From the NCBI GenBank assembly GCA_029561455.1, contig JAKQIY010000072.1, positions 1-64,000 on the forward strand: DNA of 64,000 nucleotides, given 5' to 3'. Each line of letters begins with the position of its first letter. Within the stretch, counting starts at the first letter, position 1. Positions 1 through 8,315 of the stretch are shown here, piece after piece. The notes under the pieces are model-generated. The model saw only the letters and a program-made list of their open reading frames with translations. It had not been told where the DNA came from and searched no databases. Position numbers and translations under genes: made by a program. This stretch comes from a bacterium (GTDB lineage: Bacteria > Zhuqueibacterota > Zhuqueibacteria > Residuimicrobiales > Krinioviventaceae).

Positions 1-184
1 TACTGATTATTACATATATGCTCCATGCCATTTAACTATATGTTTTTATTAAAACAATAAATTGATTCGAGGCCGCCTGCGGCGGCCCACAGTCCATAAA
101 GGGACTGTACTCCGGGTCCGGTAGAATCTGAGCTACTTTCAAGAGCTGACAACCAGGCTTTTACAGGCGTTTTCACCAAGTCTC
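1..184. mobile_element. right part of a MITE-like element (family B), cut by the window start
   Basis: From about 41 to 184 this matches 19382-19524 over its whole length with scattered substitutions. Shared landmarks are a TGTTTTTATT..AAACAATAAA stretch, a GC hairpin (GGCCGCC-TGC-GGCGGCC), a second hairpin (ACAGTCC-ATAAA-GGGACTGT) and the phrase CGGTAGAATCTGAG. It ends in GTTTTCACCAAGTCTC (169-184), a slightly degraded form of the 16-bp terminal inverted repeat of the complete copy at 19237-19524. The left end lies outside the window. No coding capacity. Confidence 0.7.
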
Positions 185-366
185 ATAAACCCGGCGCGAT
201 CAGAACCTAGATTATCCGCAGATAACGCAGATGTGCGCAGATTGAATAATTACTGTACAATAAATAATAGCGGTTTTAGAACAATGGGGTGTAACCCCTT
301 GTTTCGAGAGTATGAAGATTTCTGACCGGCTCAGGGTTAGCAGGCTGTTCAGCAACCCAGACTCCT

Positions 367-454
367 CCGCTCCAAACTCCGGTTTGGAGCGGAACCTGGA
401 TGCAAAACTCTGTTTTGCAAATAGCCTGATCGACCCAGGTTATACCCTGGGTCG
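367..454. repeat. array of three short perfect hairpins
   Basis: Three unrelated perfect stems follow each other. The first pairs 367-377 with 382-392 (11 bp, 4-nt loop). The second pairs 401-408 with 412-419 (8 bp, 3-nt loop). The third pairs 431-439 with 446-454 (9 bp, 6-nt loop TTATAC). The third stem (CGACCCAGG/CCTGGGTCG) recurs in variant form at the start of the 161-bp repeats at 6949 and 10823. The reading frame that crosses the array is judged not real. Function unknown; the same style of spacer recurs across the window. Confidence 0.7.
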
Positions 455-608
455 GGCAAAAAGAATTGGCTGTGCCCCTGATTCATGCCTGTTATTCAAA
501 TTAAATTAGCACTTTTGATAGCATAGCCTTTACGTTTCCTCCGCATCGGGGTCGGTGTACAACCCCGGCGCGATCTTGCTAACTAAAACAGCGCTTATCC
601 CGCCTTGG

Positions 609-1097
609 TTACAAATTTCCCAACTGAAACAAGGGTCCTAAATTTAAAAAGAAAAATACATCATTAACCTCATCATAATTAGACGTTAGTATTTGTTTGC
701 CGACACCACCCTGGACACAAACAAATTTCCAGTGATAAGCATAACCCAGTCCGGCATATACCAACTTTTCCCCTCTAACGCCCCCAACTTCAGAGTACCC
801 GGTAATCAACGAGAGTCGGTGTTTTAGAGAACCGTCTTTACTGAATGGTTTGTACAAATCCAATTGTGCACCGTTGAGCAGCGGCGAATTCGGGTACTTG
901 TCGCCTATGAAAAGCCCGGCTAAATTCGCGCCAATCTGGTTTGCGGCAATACCTGCGTTTATATTAAAACCTGAAGGTAAACCCATAGACACACCGCCAT
1001 AAATTTGTGCGCCTGGTTCGCCGGCTGTACTCTGCGATAACGGCAATGCGATTACACACAACACCAACAAAACAAAAGACAGGTTTGGTTTTTGCAT
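609..1097 (-). CDS. small exported protein of unknown function
   Basis: The 162-residue product starts with a clear Sec signal peptide (MQKPNLSFVLLVLCVIALPL, likely cleavage near residue 25 after STAG). The remainder is rich in Gly, aromatic and alternating hydrophobic residues (for example VYAGLGYAYHWKFVCVQGG) and ends with a hydrophobic-plus-polar stretch, as in small outer-membrane beta-barrels. That fold is an inference; I recognise no family. A GAAAGGGG ribosome site precedes the ATG. It stands alone: the hairpin array lies downstream and an AT-rich spacer upstream. Confidence 0.7.
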   Translation of the reverse strand: MQKPNLSFVLLVLCVIALPLSQSTAGEPGAQIYGGVSMGLPSGFNINAGIAANQIGANLAGLFIGDKYPNSPLLNGAQLDLYKPFSKDGSLKHRLSLITGYSEVGGVRGEKLVYAGLGYAYHWKFVCVQGGVGKQILTSNYDEVNDVFFFLNLGPLFQLGNL

Positions 1098-1635
1098 AAC
1101 AACCCCTTTCTTGTTGTGAAAAAATGATGATAATTAATTATTTTTATCCGGTTGACGCAATTATATATCATTCGCTGTAAAATCGGTCACACTGTATTTA
1201 AATGATAGTTATTACTGTAAACCGGATTATTTTCTGTCCGTCTGCATAATAATAATTATAATTTATTATTTTGTCAATAGTTATTTATGTTGTTACTGGT
1301 CAATTTTTTAAATAAAACCCGGGAAAATGGTGAAAAATGTCTACACCTGTTTTCCATCATGATTTGCGGGAAGAAAAATTGCTCAAGGGTTGTCTAATTT
1401 AAATAAAATATGCGTTGCTTTGTTAGTCCTTTTATGAGAATCAGTTTTAAAATTTGCAATATATTATCTTTTATAGAGTAAAATGTCCTTCTTAATGGAA
1501 AAAACTGGTTACCCAATCAACAGAATTTGAATTGAATAATGCCGGATTTACATTACGATGAAATATTTTTGAAAAGTTACGATAAAAATTTTTGTTCAAC
1601 TGCTAAACCTCTGTATCTACGGGAATGGATTGACT
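1098..1635. other. AT-rich spacer without recognisable genes
   Basis: This stretch is strongly AT-rich and holds no convincing open frame. It must contain the promoter of the exported-protein gene on the minus strand, but I cannot place it with confidence. Its right end runs into the IS3-type remnant, so part of it may be decayed transposon sequence. Confidence 0.5.
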
Positions 1636-1839
1636 ATGAAAAAAAGAAAGATTTATGACGGAACCTTTAAAGCTGCGGTTGTCAAACAACTGATATTAGG
1701 TAAAAGCAGTCTCACTGAACTGGCCGCCATGTATGATGTTCACCCCAACCAGATCAAAAACTGGAAGAGTCAGTTATTAAAAAAGGCCGATATTGTGTTG
1801 AGTGATCAACGCAAGCGCCGGTCGGGGAATCCATATTGA
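1636..1839 (+). pseudogene. truncated IS3-family transposase OrfA (helix-turn-helix part)
   Basis: The product starts MKKRKIYDGTFKAAVVKQL and continues with a helix-turn-helix (SLTELAAMYDVHPNQIKNWK), the classic N-terminal DNA-binding part of IS3-type OrfA. Family members usually run to about 90-100 residues and are followed by a larger OrfB with a DDE core. Here the frame ends after 67 residues with an unrelated tail, and no OrfB follows, so it is a remnant. I place the start at the ATG at 1636. A sequence resembling the terminus of the MITE family A (GGGCCGTATCAAAAGC) occurs at about 1895-1910. Confidence 0.8.
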
Positions 1840-2388
1840 GCTTTGGGAGAAATTCCCCCGGCTTGTCCGAATTTTAAATTATGTTAGGTTAGTTGGGCCG
1901 TATCAAAAGCTTTGCTATGCAAAGTGGAATCCATTTTTGAGTTTGATTTAATTTCAACAATCAAAAGATGAGTTCAGATATCTCTTTGATGTATACATTT
2001 TGCAGAGATATGTACACTATTTATATAATCCGGTCCGGCAAGGTTTATGATTCAAACCCGTTTCATTCTGGTGTAACTTATATCCCGCCTTTTCACTTTT
2101 GCAGCGTAATTACTCTACATTTGGGGCACGAAGCTTGCCCTTACCTGTCTTGTAAAGAACATTTCCCATTATTAACCGGCGCCGGTGATAAATACCGGAT
2201 ATAATTAATTGCAGGATAGGGACTTACCCCCATCCTGCAGGCTAAATGGAAGGGATACGGAACAGCCGGTTACGCGCAGTTTGGACTGATCCTGGTTCAC
2301 TAGATGAAAGGAGGTATAATAAACGGGAATGGCGTTCTGCGCCGATGCTAATGCATGGGAAATAACCAAAACTTAAAGGAGAATGAAA
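1840..2388. other. spacer with a transposon-like terminus and a hairpin leader upstream of the EF-hand gene
   Basis: The spacer contains a MITE-terminus-like sequence near 1895-1910 and a hairpin at 2211-2238 (GCAGGAT pairing with ATCCTGC plus an inner GGG/CCC). A short open frame of 15 codons lies at 2329-2376, ending just before the Shine-Dalgarno sequence of the EF-hand gene. The open frame at 1968-2204 has no homology that I recognise and is not accepted. The last 180 nt could be a structured 5' leader, but this is inference only. Confidence 0.4.
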
Positions 2389-3102
2389 ATGACTGGTATA
2401 AGCGGTATAAGCAATTACACACAGCTATTTAACAGCAGTACCGTAAAGCAGGGGAGAGATCCTGCAGAAATGTTTAAAAAACTGGACAGCAATGGCGATG
2501 GCGGCCTGGACAAGACCGAATTTAGCGCGATTGCGCAAAAACTCAGCCAGGATACCGGCGCTACCATTGAGTTTGAAGATGCAATAGCCGAATACGACGC
2601 CAACGGCGACGGCCAGCTTGGCGAAGATGAAATGCTGGAATTCATGAAAAACAACGCTCCACAACATCCTTCGCAAATGCAGCCGCCGCCATCCGGTATG
2701 GAAGAAACGGAAAATCCGCTCCTGATGATGCTGCAAAACCTGGGTAAAACCGAACAAGAAAATGCGGAATCATTTTTTAGCGAAATCGGCGCCAACAGTA
2801 ACGGCAGTATCGATCAGAGTGAACTGCAAACCATACTCAATAAAGTATCTGCAACCCAAAACTCTACAGTTACAGCAGAAGATGCCATATCGACCTATGA
2901 CAGTGATGGCGATGGCGTTTTGAATAGTGATGAACTGCAAACCTTTATGCAGGACAATGCCCCGGCGCCGCCAACTTTTCAGATGCAACAGGCTATTTCT
3001 GCATATCTTGGCGAGAACCAGATGGATACACTTTTTAATAATTTGTTAAGTGAACAAAGCATGAATACGGAAGCCTATTCCCCGTTGAATGTGTTTGCCT
3101 GA
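2389..3102 (+). CDS. EF-hand calcium-binding protein with two duplicated lobes
   Basis: The 237-residue protein has four EF-hand loops: about residues 33-45 (DSNGDGGLDKTEF), 70-82 (DANGDGQLGEDEM), 134-146 (ANSNGSIDQSEL) and 171-183 (DSDGDGVLNSDEL). Loop 3 lacks the first Asp, so it is probably weak for Ca2+. The two halves are an internal duplication: EDAIAEYDANGDG is mirrored by EDAISTYDSDGDG, and both are followed by a MKNNAP/MQDNAP linker. There is no signal peptide. I prefer ATG 2389 over 2383 because AAGGAG at 2376-2381 is 7 nt upstream of it. Role unknown; a calcium-responsive or calcium-stabilised protein is likely. Confidence 0.85.
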   Translation: MTGISGISNYTQLFNSSTVKQGRDPAEMFKKLDSNGDGGLDKTEFSAIAQKLSQDTGATIEFEDAIAEYDANGDGQLGEDEMLEFMKNNAPQHPSQMQPPPSGMEETENPLLMMLQNLGKTEQENAESFFSEIGANSNGSIDQSELQTILNKVSATQNSTVTAEDAISTYDSDGDGVLNSDELQTFMQDNAPAPPTFQMQQAISAYLGENQMDTLFNNLLSEQSMNTEAYSPLNVFA

Positions 3103-3116
3103 TAATTCACTTTATG

Positions 3117-3146
3117 ATCGCGCCGGGGAATATTACCCGGTGCGAT
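3117..3146 (+). terminator. hairpin after the EF-hand gene
   Basis: ATCGCGCCGGG (3117-3127) pairs with CCCGGTGCGAT (3136-3146) with one G-T wobble and an 8-nt loop. It lies 14 nt after the stop codon, where a terminator is expected, but no U-tract follows. Its reverse complement contains CCGGCGCGATC, a motif shared with the hairpin-mosaic spacers at 191, 563, 7285 and 11197, so it is also a member of that repeat family. Confidence 0.5.
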
Positions 3147-3214
3147 AAAGTAATGAAAAAACCTGACCTGTAAACCGGATAATGTAATACAGATCAACTT
3201 TTTCCGATTATCTA

Positions 3215-3245
3215 TTGACTTTGATTTTTAGAAAATATATATTTG
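3215..3245 (+). promoter_or_regulatory. promoter of the first TlpA/PEGA/FISUMP cassette
   Basis: TTGACT (3215-3220), a 17-bp spacer, and TATATTTG (3238-3245) fit a sigma70-like promoter. They also fit the Bacteroidetes-type -7 box TAnnTTTG. The same stretch is nearly base-for-base present at 7597-7627 upstream of the second cassette, which supports function. It lies about 45 nt before the first start codon. Confidence 0.65.
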
Positions 3246-3288
3246 GCTAATCAATTTTACTTCATATCAGAAATTTAACCGGACTTGT

Positions 3289-3864
3289 ATGACGAGGTTT
3301 ATGACTAGGCAGGTTTTTGTCAGGAACGGGCGCAGGTTGCTTATAAAGATCATATTTTTGGTGATTTTTATTTGCCTTGCAAATATTTCAACCTTTTATG
3401 GGCAGGAGCAGCCGCTTAAAACAGGAGATACCGCGCCAGGCATATTCCTCAGAAATTTAAACGGACAAGACTTTTTTTTATCCGATTATTGTGGAGAACC
3501 CCGTCAACCATGGAAGAATCTGGAACGCGTTCCGGTGGTTATCAGCTTTTTTACCACCTGGTGCGCGCCCTGTATGCAGGAAATCCCGGAATTGCAAGCC
3601 CTGGAGCAGCAATGCAACGGCAAAGTTAAATTTTTTCTTATTGATGTAAAAGAAGATCATGCTCTGGTTAAAGATTATTGCAAACAAAAAGGGGTCTCGC
3701 TGCCTGTCCTCCTGGATAAATATGGTGTCGCAGCAAAGAATTATGGTGTAGAGGCTTTACCAAATTTATTTGTTATTGATAAAAAAGGTGTTATCTCTTT
3801 TGTACAGAGCGGGTATGATAATACCATGCCGGTCAGATTAAAAGAGCATCTTTTTCAAGAATAG
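3289..3864 (+). CDS. TlpA/ResA-like thioredoxin-fold protein
   Basis: The 191-residue protein has an N-terminal hydrophobic segment (about residues 19-36, ending near STFYGQ) that could be a signal peptide or an anchor. A periplasmic thioredoxin-like domain follows, with the redox motif W-C-A-P-C (Cys92 and Cys95) and the later cis-Pro region (EALPNLFVIDKKG). Known family members reduce or oxidise disulfides of exported proteins or serve cytochrome c maturation. Alternative starts at 3289 and 3301 are both possible. It is the first gene of the cassette and probably co-transcribed with the PEGA and FISUMP genes; maturation of those exported, Cys-containing products is a plausible job (inference). 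Confidence 0.85.
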   Translation: MTRFMTRQVFVRNGRRLLIKIIFLVIFICLANISTFYGQEQPLKTGDTAPGIFLRNLNGQDFFLSDYCGEPRQPWKNLERVPVVISFFTTWCAPCMQEIPELQALEQQCNGKVKFFLIDVKEDHALVKDYCKQKGVSLPVLLDKYGVAAKNYGVEALPNLFVIDKKGVISFVQSGYDNTMPVRLKEHLFQE

Positions 3865-3909
3865 TAGGATGAGGCCTTTGCCCATCATTGGTAAAAATTA
3901 ATTTTTTTT

Positions 3910-3928
3910 GATGGGGTAAGACCCCATC
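3910..3928 (+). terminator. intercistronic hairpin between TlpA-like and PEGA genes
   Basis: GATGGGG (3910-3916) pairs perfectly with CCCCATC (3922-3928) across a 5-nt loop, TAAGA. A short T-rich stretch follows (CAATTTTTG). It could be a weak terminator or attenuator between the first and second gene, or another of the window's hairpin repeats. Confidence 0.45.
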
Positions 3929-4003
3929 TGCAATTTTTGAGTTGAAAATAGTCATTTAAAATGGTGGGATAGAAATCCACTCTACATTTTTAACGAGGGT
4001 ATT

Positions 4004-5362
4004 ATGAAAAAACATCTTTTAGTGTTTCTGTTACTTTTGCTTGTTTCTACAACATTCGCGCAAATAGGCGGACGCACCCAGGTGGCTGTCATGAACCTGG
4101 AAGCCAGCGGCATTGAGCAATCCGCTATTATTGCGCTATCGGACCGGCTGCGCATGGAATTGCTTAATACCGGGCGTTTCGATGTGATGGAACGTAACCG
4201 CATGGATACCATCCTCAAAGAACAGGGCTTGCAGCAAAGCGGCGCCTGCAATACCACAGAATGTGTGGTAGAAATGGGACAAATCCTTGGTGTTGACCGC
4301 ATGATCTCCGGCAGCGTTGGCAAGGTTGGCAGAATCTATTCCCTGTTTGTACAAATGGTTGATATAGAAACTGGGCGTATTATGATGTCCAAAGTAGAGG
4401 ATTGTGATTGCCCCATTGAAGATGTTTATTCGAAATCTGTGCAAAATATTGCCTTGAAAATGGCCGGTTTGGCGCCGGGACAAATGCCGGACGGCGAACC
4501 CCTGCCTATGGTGGTTGACGGTAAAGGTGATTTTTATTTTAATTCAGAGCCACCGGGCGCTAAAATTTTAATTGATGGCAAACAGACTGCGGTTATTACG
4601 CCCGGTTACCTGGAGGGCGTACAAGCCGGTATGCATATCATCCGCATGGAGACGGATAATTATACCGGTTCTGAGACGGTTTTCCTTGAAGCGGATGAAT
4701 TTAAACGGGTGGAATTAAAACTGGAACGCGCCAAAGGCGGCCTCAAGGTGATGACTACCCCGCTGGATGCAGAATTGTTTATCGACAATAGCAGTTACGG
4801 TTTGACCCCGAAAACAGTAACCGGACTCGACGCAGGTGAGCATTTGATTCGTCTCAGCAAAAGCGGTTATGTGGATCATATTGAACGCGTTGTCATCCGT
4901 GGCGATGAAACCACCAGACTGGAAGCCAATATGATTAAATGGGCATATCTCACAGTTACTTCAGACCCGGCTGATGCGGAAGTGTTCATTGATAATTCCA
5001 AACTTGGCGTCACGCCGCTTGCCGGTCAGCAAATGAAACCCGGCAGTTACCAGATCAGTGTGCGCAAGGAGGGTTTTACCGGTTTTTATGGCATGGAAAC
5101 ACTTGCGCCGGAAAAGAATACGGTTTTGAATGTTACCCTGCAATTAACGCCGGCGCTGCCGGTTGTAGACGATACCCGGCCGACATCGATACCAACTCCA
5201 GATAGCAGTACCAAACCTGCCGAACTCGAAGCGAAAAAAGACGGTTTTCCCTGGTTGTGGGTAGGGCTCGGCGCTGTGGCCGTGGGCGGAAGCGCGGCTT
5301 ATTTGTTGTCAACTGATAAAGAAACCACCGGCGAGATCAGTTTCCGGGTTCCTAAAAACTAG
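4004..5362 (+). CDS. CsgG/LpoB-like plus triple PEGA-domain exported protein
   Basis: The 452-residue protein has a signal peptide (residues 1-20, ending TTFAQ). A CsgG/LpoB-like domain follows at about 25-155; its phrases VAVMNLEASGI, LLNTGRFDVMERNRMDTIL and GQILGVDRMISGSVGKVG are typical. Three PEGA repeats then occupy about 170-240, 243-310 and 312-385 (SEPPGAKILIDG, TTPLDAELFIDN, SDPADAEVFIDN). A Pro-rich linker and one hydrophobic segment (about 420-440, WLWVGLGAVAVGGSAAYLL) end it. PEGA domains are known as small beta-sheets of surface and sensor proteins. The ribosome site is CGAGGG. It lies 19 nt before the FISUMP gene, hence one transcript. The second cassette lacks this gene. Confidence 0.85.
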   Translation: MKKHLLVFLLLLLVSTTFAQIGGRTQVAVMNLEASGIEQSAIIALSDRLRMELLNTGRFDVMERNRMDTILKEQGLQQSGACNTTECVVEMGQILGVDRMISGSVGKVGRIYSLFVQMVDIETGRIMMSKVEDCDCPIEDVYSKSVQNIALKMAGLAPGQMPDGEPLPMVVDGKGDFYFNSEPPGAKILIDGKQTAVITPGYLEGVQAGMHIIRMETDNYTGSETVFLEADEFKRVELKLERAKGGLKVMTTPLDAELFIDNSSYGLTPKTVTGLDAGEHLIRLSKSGYVDHIERVVIRGDETTRLEANMIKWAYLTVTSDPADAEVFIDNSKLGVTPLAGQQMKPGSYQISVRKEGFTGFYGMETLAPEKNTVLNVTLQLTPALPVVDDTRPTSIPTPDSSTKPAELEAKKDGFPWLWVGLGAVAVGGSAAYLLSTDKETTGEISFRVPKN

Positions 5363-5380
5363 TATGACTATGAGGAAATC

Positions 5381-6904
5381 ATGAATCATAAAAGAATGAT
5401 ACATATTCTGTTCGTAATGTTAATAGCCTTGTTTTTCGCCTGTAATATATACGAACCGCAAGTAAAGGACGGAAATCTGATTATCAACCCGGTATTCCCG
5501 CAGCCAGCAGGTGACGGCTTGCACAAGACGCAAGCTGCTATCGACCGGGTGCATGTTACAGTGACCAACACCGCCGGGAAAACAATAATTAATAAAGATT
5601 TGTCCGATACCGGCAGTTACCTGGAGGGCACATTCAAAGTGGATGCCGGAACCTACAGCGCGCAAATGGATTGTTATTTGGATGGTTCGCTGGTGTTTAC
5701 AGGCAGTCGAGCCGGTATTTCAATACAAGCGGGTGAGAAAACAATCGCTGAAATAACATTATCAAGCACAACTGTCGCAACACCGTCATTCAATCCTGCC
5801 CCGGCAACCTATACCAGTGCGCAGATAGTGGCGATTACCTGTTCAACATCGGATACAGATATTTATTACACAACCAACGGCAGCGAGCCGACCACAAGTT
5901 CAACCCAATATAGCAGCGCTATCACGATAAGTAGTACGACGACATTGAAAGCACGTGCATACAAGAGCGGTTGGACGGCAAGTAGTGTCACAAGTGGATT
6001 ATATGAAATTACCGGTACTGTCGCGAAGCCGACTTTTAATCCAGCACCCGGAACATATCAAACCCCGCAGACTGTTACAATTACCTGCACCACCTCGGGT
6101 GCTGATATTTATTACACTTTTAACGGCAATGACCCGACAACCTCATCTGTGAAATATACAAACGCACTAAGCATCGGCAGCACCACGACCTTAAAAGCAC
6201 GAGCTTATAAGAGTGGCTGGTCTGAGAGCTCTGTACAAAGTGGAATATATATTATTAATAATAACCCAAATATGGGTACAGTTACTGATATTGACGGCAA
6301 TGTCTATCAAACTGTAAAAATTGGTGATCAGTGGTGGATGGCCGAGGACCTGAAAGTTACCCGCTACTCTAATGGTGATACAATTGCTAATGTAACTAGT
6401 AATACAGAATGGGAAAATTTAACAACTGGCGCGTACTGCTATTATGATAATAACAGTAGCTATGCCGCGGATTATGGCGCGTTGTATAACTGGTACGCGG
6501 TGAACGACAGCCGCAACATCGCCCCGGCCGGCTGGCATTCACCTACTGATGAGGAATGGAAAGAGTTGGAAATGTATCTGGGCATGAGCCAGACCGATGC
6601 AGAAAATGTTGGTTATCGGGGAACCGATGAAGGTGACCAATTAAAGGAGAGTGGAATTAGCCACTGGGCCAGCCCCAATGAAGGCGCAACCAATTCCTGT
6701 GGTTTTACGGCGCGGCCAAGTGGCTGCCGTAATATCAATACAGGTTTTTTCGTCAGTATAGGTAACTATGCCTACTATTGGACTGCAACGGAGTACTTTG
6801 AGTATGGCGCATGGCGCCGCATACTGGCTTTTGATTTTTCAGGTGTGAACCGCAGCAATGGCTATAAGCACTACGGTTTTTCGGTTCGCTGTGTTAAAGA
6901 TTAG
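5381..6904 (+). CDS. FISUMP lipoprotein with two chitobiase-C-like repeats
   Basis: The 507-residue protein begins with a lipoprotein-type signal (MLIALFFAC, Cys at about residue 21). A fibronectin-like N-terminal domain with conserved AGISIQAGEKTIAEITL is followed by two repeats of about 82 residues of the chitobiase/beta-hexosaminidase C-terminal type (DIYYTTNGSEPTTSS and DIYYTFNGNDPTTSS). A C-terminal FISUMP domain (from GTVTDIDGNVYQTVKIG, with WWMAEDLKVTRY and GFSVRCVKD at the end) completes it. FISUMP domains were named for Fibrobacter succinogenes paralogs and are presumed surface modules, possibly for adhesion. A GAGGAAATC ribosome site precedes the start. The 161-bp repeat follows 44 nt downstream. 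Confidence 0.85.
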   Translation: MNHKRMIHILFVMLIALFFACNIYEPQVKDGNLIINPVFPQPAGDGLHKTQAAIDRVHVTVTNTAGKTIINKDLSDTGSYLEGTFKVDAGTYSAQMDCYLDGSLVFTGSRAGISIQAGEKTIAEITLSSTTVATPSFNPAPATYTSAQIVAITCSTSDTDIYYTTNGSEPTTSSTQYSSAITISSTTTLKARAYKSGWTASSVTSGLYEITGTVAKPTFNPAPGTYQTPQTVTITCTTSGADIYYTFNGNDPTTSSVKYTNALSIGSTTTLKARAYKSGWSESSVQSGIYIINNNPNMGTVTDIDGNVYQTVKIGDQWWMAEDLKVTRYSNGDTIANVTSNTEWENLTTGAYCYYDNNSSYAADYGALYNWYAVNDSRNIAPAGWHSPTDEEWKELEMYLGMSQTDAENVGYRGTDEGDQLKESGISHWASPNEGATNSCGFTARPSGCRNINTGFFVSIGNYAYYWTATEYFEYGAWRRILAFDFSGVNRSNGYKHYGFSVRCVKD

Positions 6905-6948
6905 GTTGTTTCATTTGCCGGGTGGAATGCTATATTACATTTTTTGAT

Positions 6949-7109
6949 CGACCCAGGGCTGTGCCCCGGGTCGGGCAATATCAGGGGCTGTGCCCCGGTA
7001 GTAATATTGTTCGGCTAAAAACAGGGCAACCACGAAGGTTACCATTACCGGTATTTCCCGGACGGATGTCCGGTTCTATCGTCCGCACGGATGAATATTC
7101 GGCGCGATC
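6949..7109 (+). repeat. 161-bp non-coding repeat R160, copy 1
   Basis: The copy at 10823-10984 differs at only about five positions. It contains stems such as GACCCAGGGC../..CCGGGTC and CCGGAC-GGAT-GTCCGG and ends in CGGCGCGATC. Each copy sits directly behind a FISUMP gene. It is more conserved than the adjacent protein-coding copies. No frame in it resembles a protein. Confidence 0.85.
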
Positions 7110-7596
7110 CGGTTTGCAGCTTGCAGGGCGGGCCTGCGGCCCGGCAGGGCAAAATGCCCTGCCTTATTGTACGGACTGGGGAACATCCCCAGTCCGAGCA
7201 GAGAAACAAAAAATTTAGAACAAGGGGTTGTAACCCTTTATTAGCGGTCGATCTCCGGTTCTATTGTCCGCACCGGATGAATATCCGGCGCGATCAAAAT
7301 AAATCCGGTCATCGAGTAGTCCCGCTCCCGCATAGCGGGACGGGACGTATCGAGATGCCGGGAACTAACAGGCAAATATACGGGCAAAGTATCTTTACCG
7401 GGGTAATATGATAATTTATCATCAGTCCGGAACAGATGCTTTGCCCCTGTAAAAAATCATCTGCGTCAATCTGCGACATCTGCGGATAATTACCTCAGGA
7501 TTGCACCGGGTCTCCCAATCCGGTGTTAAAAATATGTATGAAAATCTGCTCTCCAAGCTATATTCTGCAATACGGATCTTTTTCCTCTATAATCTA
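7110..7596. other. hairpin-mosaic spacer between the two cassettes
   Basis: No gene is visible. Perfect hairpins follow one another: 7143-7150 with 7156-7163 (loop AAAAT), 7173-7181 with 7187-7195 (loop AACAT), an AAGGGGTTGTAACCCTTT palindrome near 7222, and CCGGATGAATATCCGG at 7273-7288 with the tail CGCGATC. A phrase 'ATCTGCGACATCTGCGGAT' near 7469 recurs at about 11136. The open frames crossing this region are by-products of the GC-rich stems. Confidence 0.7.
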
Positions 7597-7627
7597 TTGA
7601 CTTTGATTTTCAGAAAATATATATTTG
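7597..7627 (+). promoter_or_regulatory. promoter of the second TlpA/FISUMP cassette
   Basis: TTGACT (7597-7602), 17-bp spacer, TATATTTG (7620-7627): the same boxes and nearly the same spacer as at 3215-3245. Retention of the promoter upstream of a broken TlpA copy suggests it still drives the downstream FISUMP gene. Confidence 0.65.
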
Positions 7628-7665
7628 CAGAGTTGATAAAGTACAAATCTAATATATAAAAGGAC

Positions 7666-8248
7666 TTGATAACAAAGTTTAAAGCCATGCAGGTTTTTGT
7701 CAGAAACAGGCGCAGGTTGCTTATAAAGATCATATTTTTTATGATTTTTATTTTCTTTGCATATATTTCAACCTTATATGGACAGGCGCAGCCGCTTAAA
7801 ACCGGCGATACCGCGCCGGGCTTATTCCTCAGCAATATTAACGGACAGGTCTTTTTTCTGTCCGATTATTACGGCCAACCCCGTCAACTATGGAAGAACC
7901 AGGAACGTGTTGCGGTAATTATCAGCTCTTTTGCCACCCGGTGCGCGCCCTGTATGCAGGAAATATCGGAATTACATGCCCTGACTAATGAATATGAAGG
8001 CAAGGTTATTTTTTTCCCCCTGGATGTTAAAGTAGAACTATCGCTTGTTACAAATTATAGCCAACAAAAGTGGGGTCACACTGCCCGTCCTCCTGGACAT
8101 ATATAGTTTCACTGTAAAGAATAATGGTGTATTTGCTCTACCAAATTTGTTTGTTATAAACTATCAAAGTAATATATATTTTATACAACGCGGTTATGAC
8201 AGCCAAATACCGAATCGGTTGCCAGAACATCAGTTGTATTTAAAATAA
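7666..8248 (+). pseudogene. frameshifted TlpA-like copy
   Basis: The N-terminal frame (to about 8070) is closely similar to the intact protein at 3289, sharing IKIIF, QPLKTGDTAPG and NGQ..FFLSDYYG. The C-terminal part continues in another frame (SGVTLPVLLDIY .. ALPNLFVINYQ). Comparing AACAAAAAGGGGTC in the first copy with AACAAAAGTGGGGTC here shows one extra base at about 8071. The active-site Trp is replaced by Arg (TRCAPC instead of TWCAPC), and several later residues have drifted. One frame stops at 8106 and the other at 8248. It looks like a decaying duplicate rather than a programmed shift. Confidence 0.85.
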
Positions 8249-8315
8249 ACCGACAAGGCGGAATTCAAACCCACCTTTTACATGTAAAATAAATTAACCT
8301 TTCGACGAGTTTAAT

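Noticed and set aside
312..509. 65-residue open frame on the plus strand
   Set aside because: It crosses the hairpin array at 367-454; no ribosome site and no protein-like composition.
1968..2204. 78-residue open frame on the plus strand
   Set aside because: No family pattern or ribosome site; frame composition is irregular, and it lies in a spacer with repeat remnants.
2329..2376. 15-codon leader peptide before the EF-hand gene
   Set aside because: Its start is about 13 nt from the nearest AGGAGG, and there is no attenuator-like codon pattern; kept only as a note in the spacer entry.
2415..2988. open frames on the minus strand opposite the EF-hand gene
   Set aside because: They are mirror frames of a well-supported gene.
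6922..7411. two overlapping open frames of about 100 residues
   Set aside because: They result from GC-rich palindromes of R160 and the hairpin-mosaic spacer; their translations are just repeat-encoded Arg/Pro/Gly text.
7110..7596. possible CRISPR array
   Set aside because: Hairpin units are unequal in length and there are no regular repeats with unique spacers, nor cas genes.
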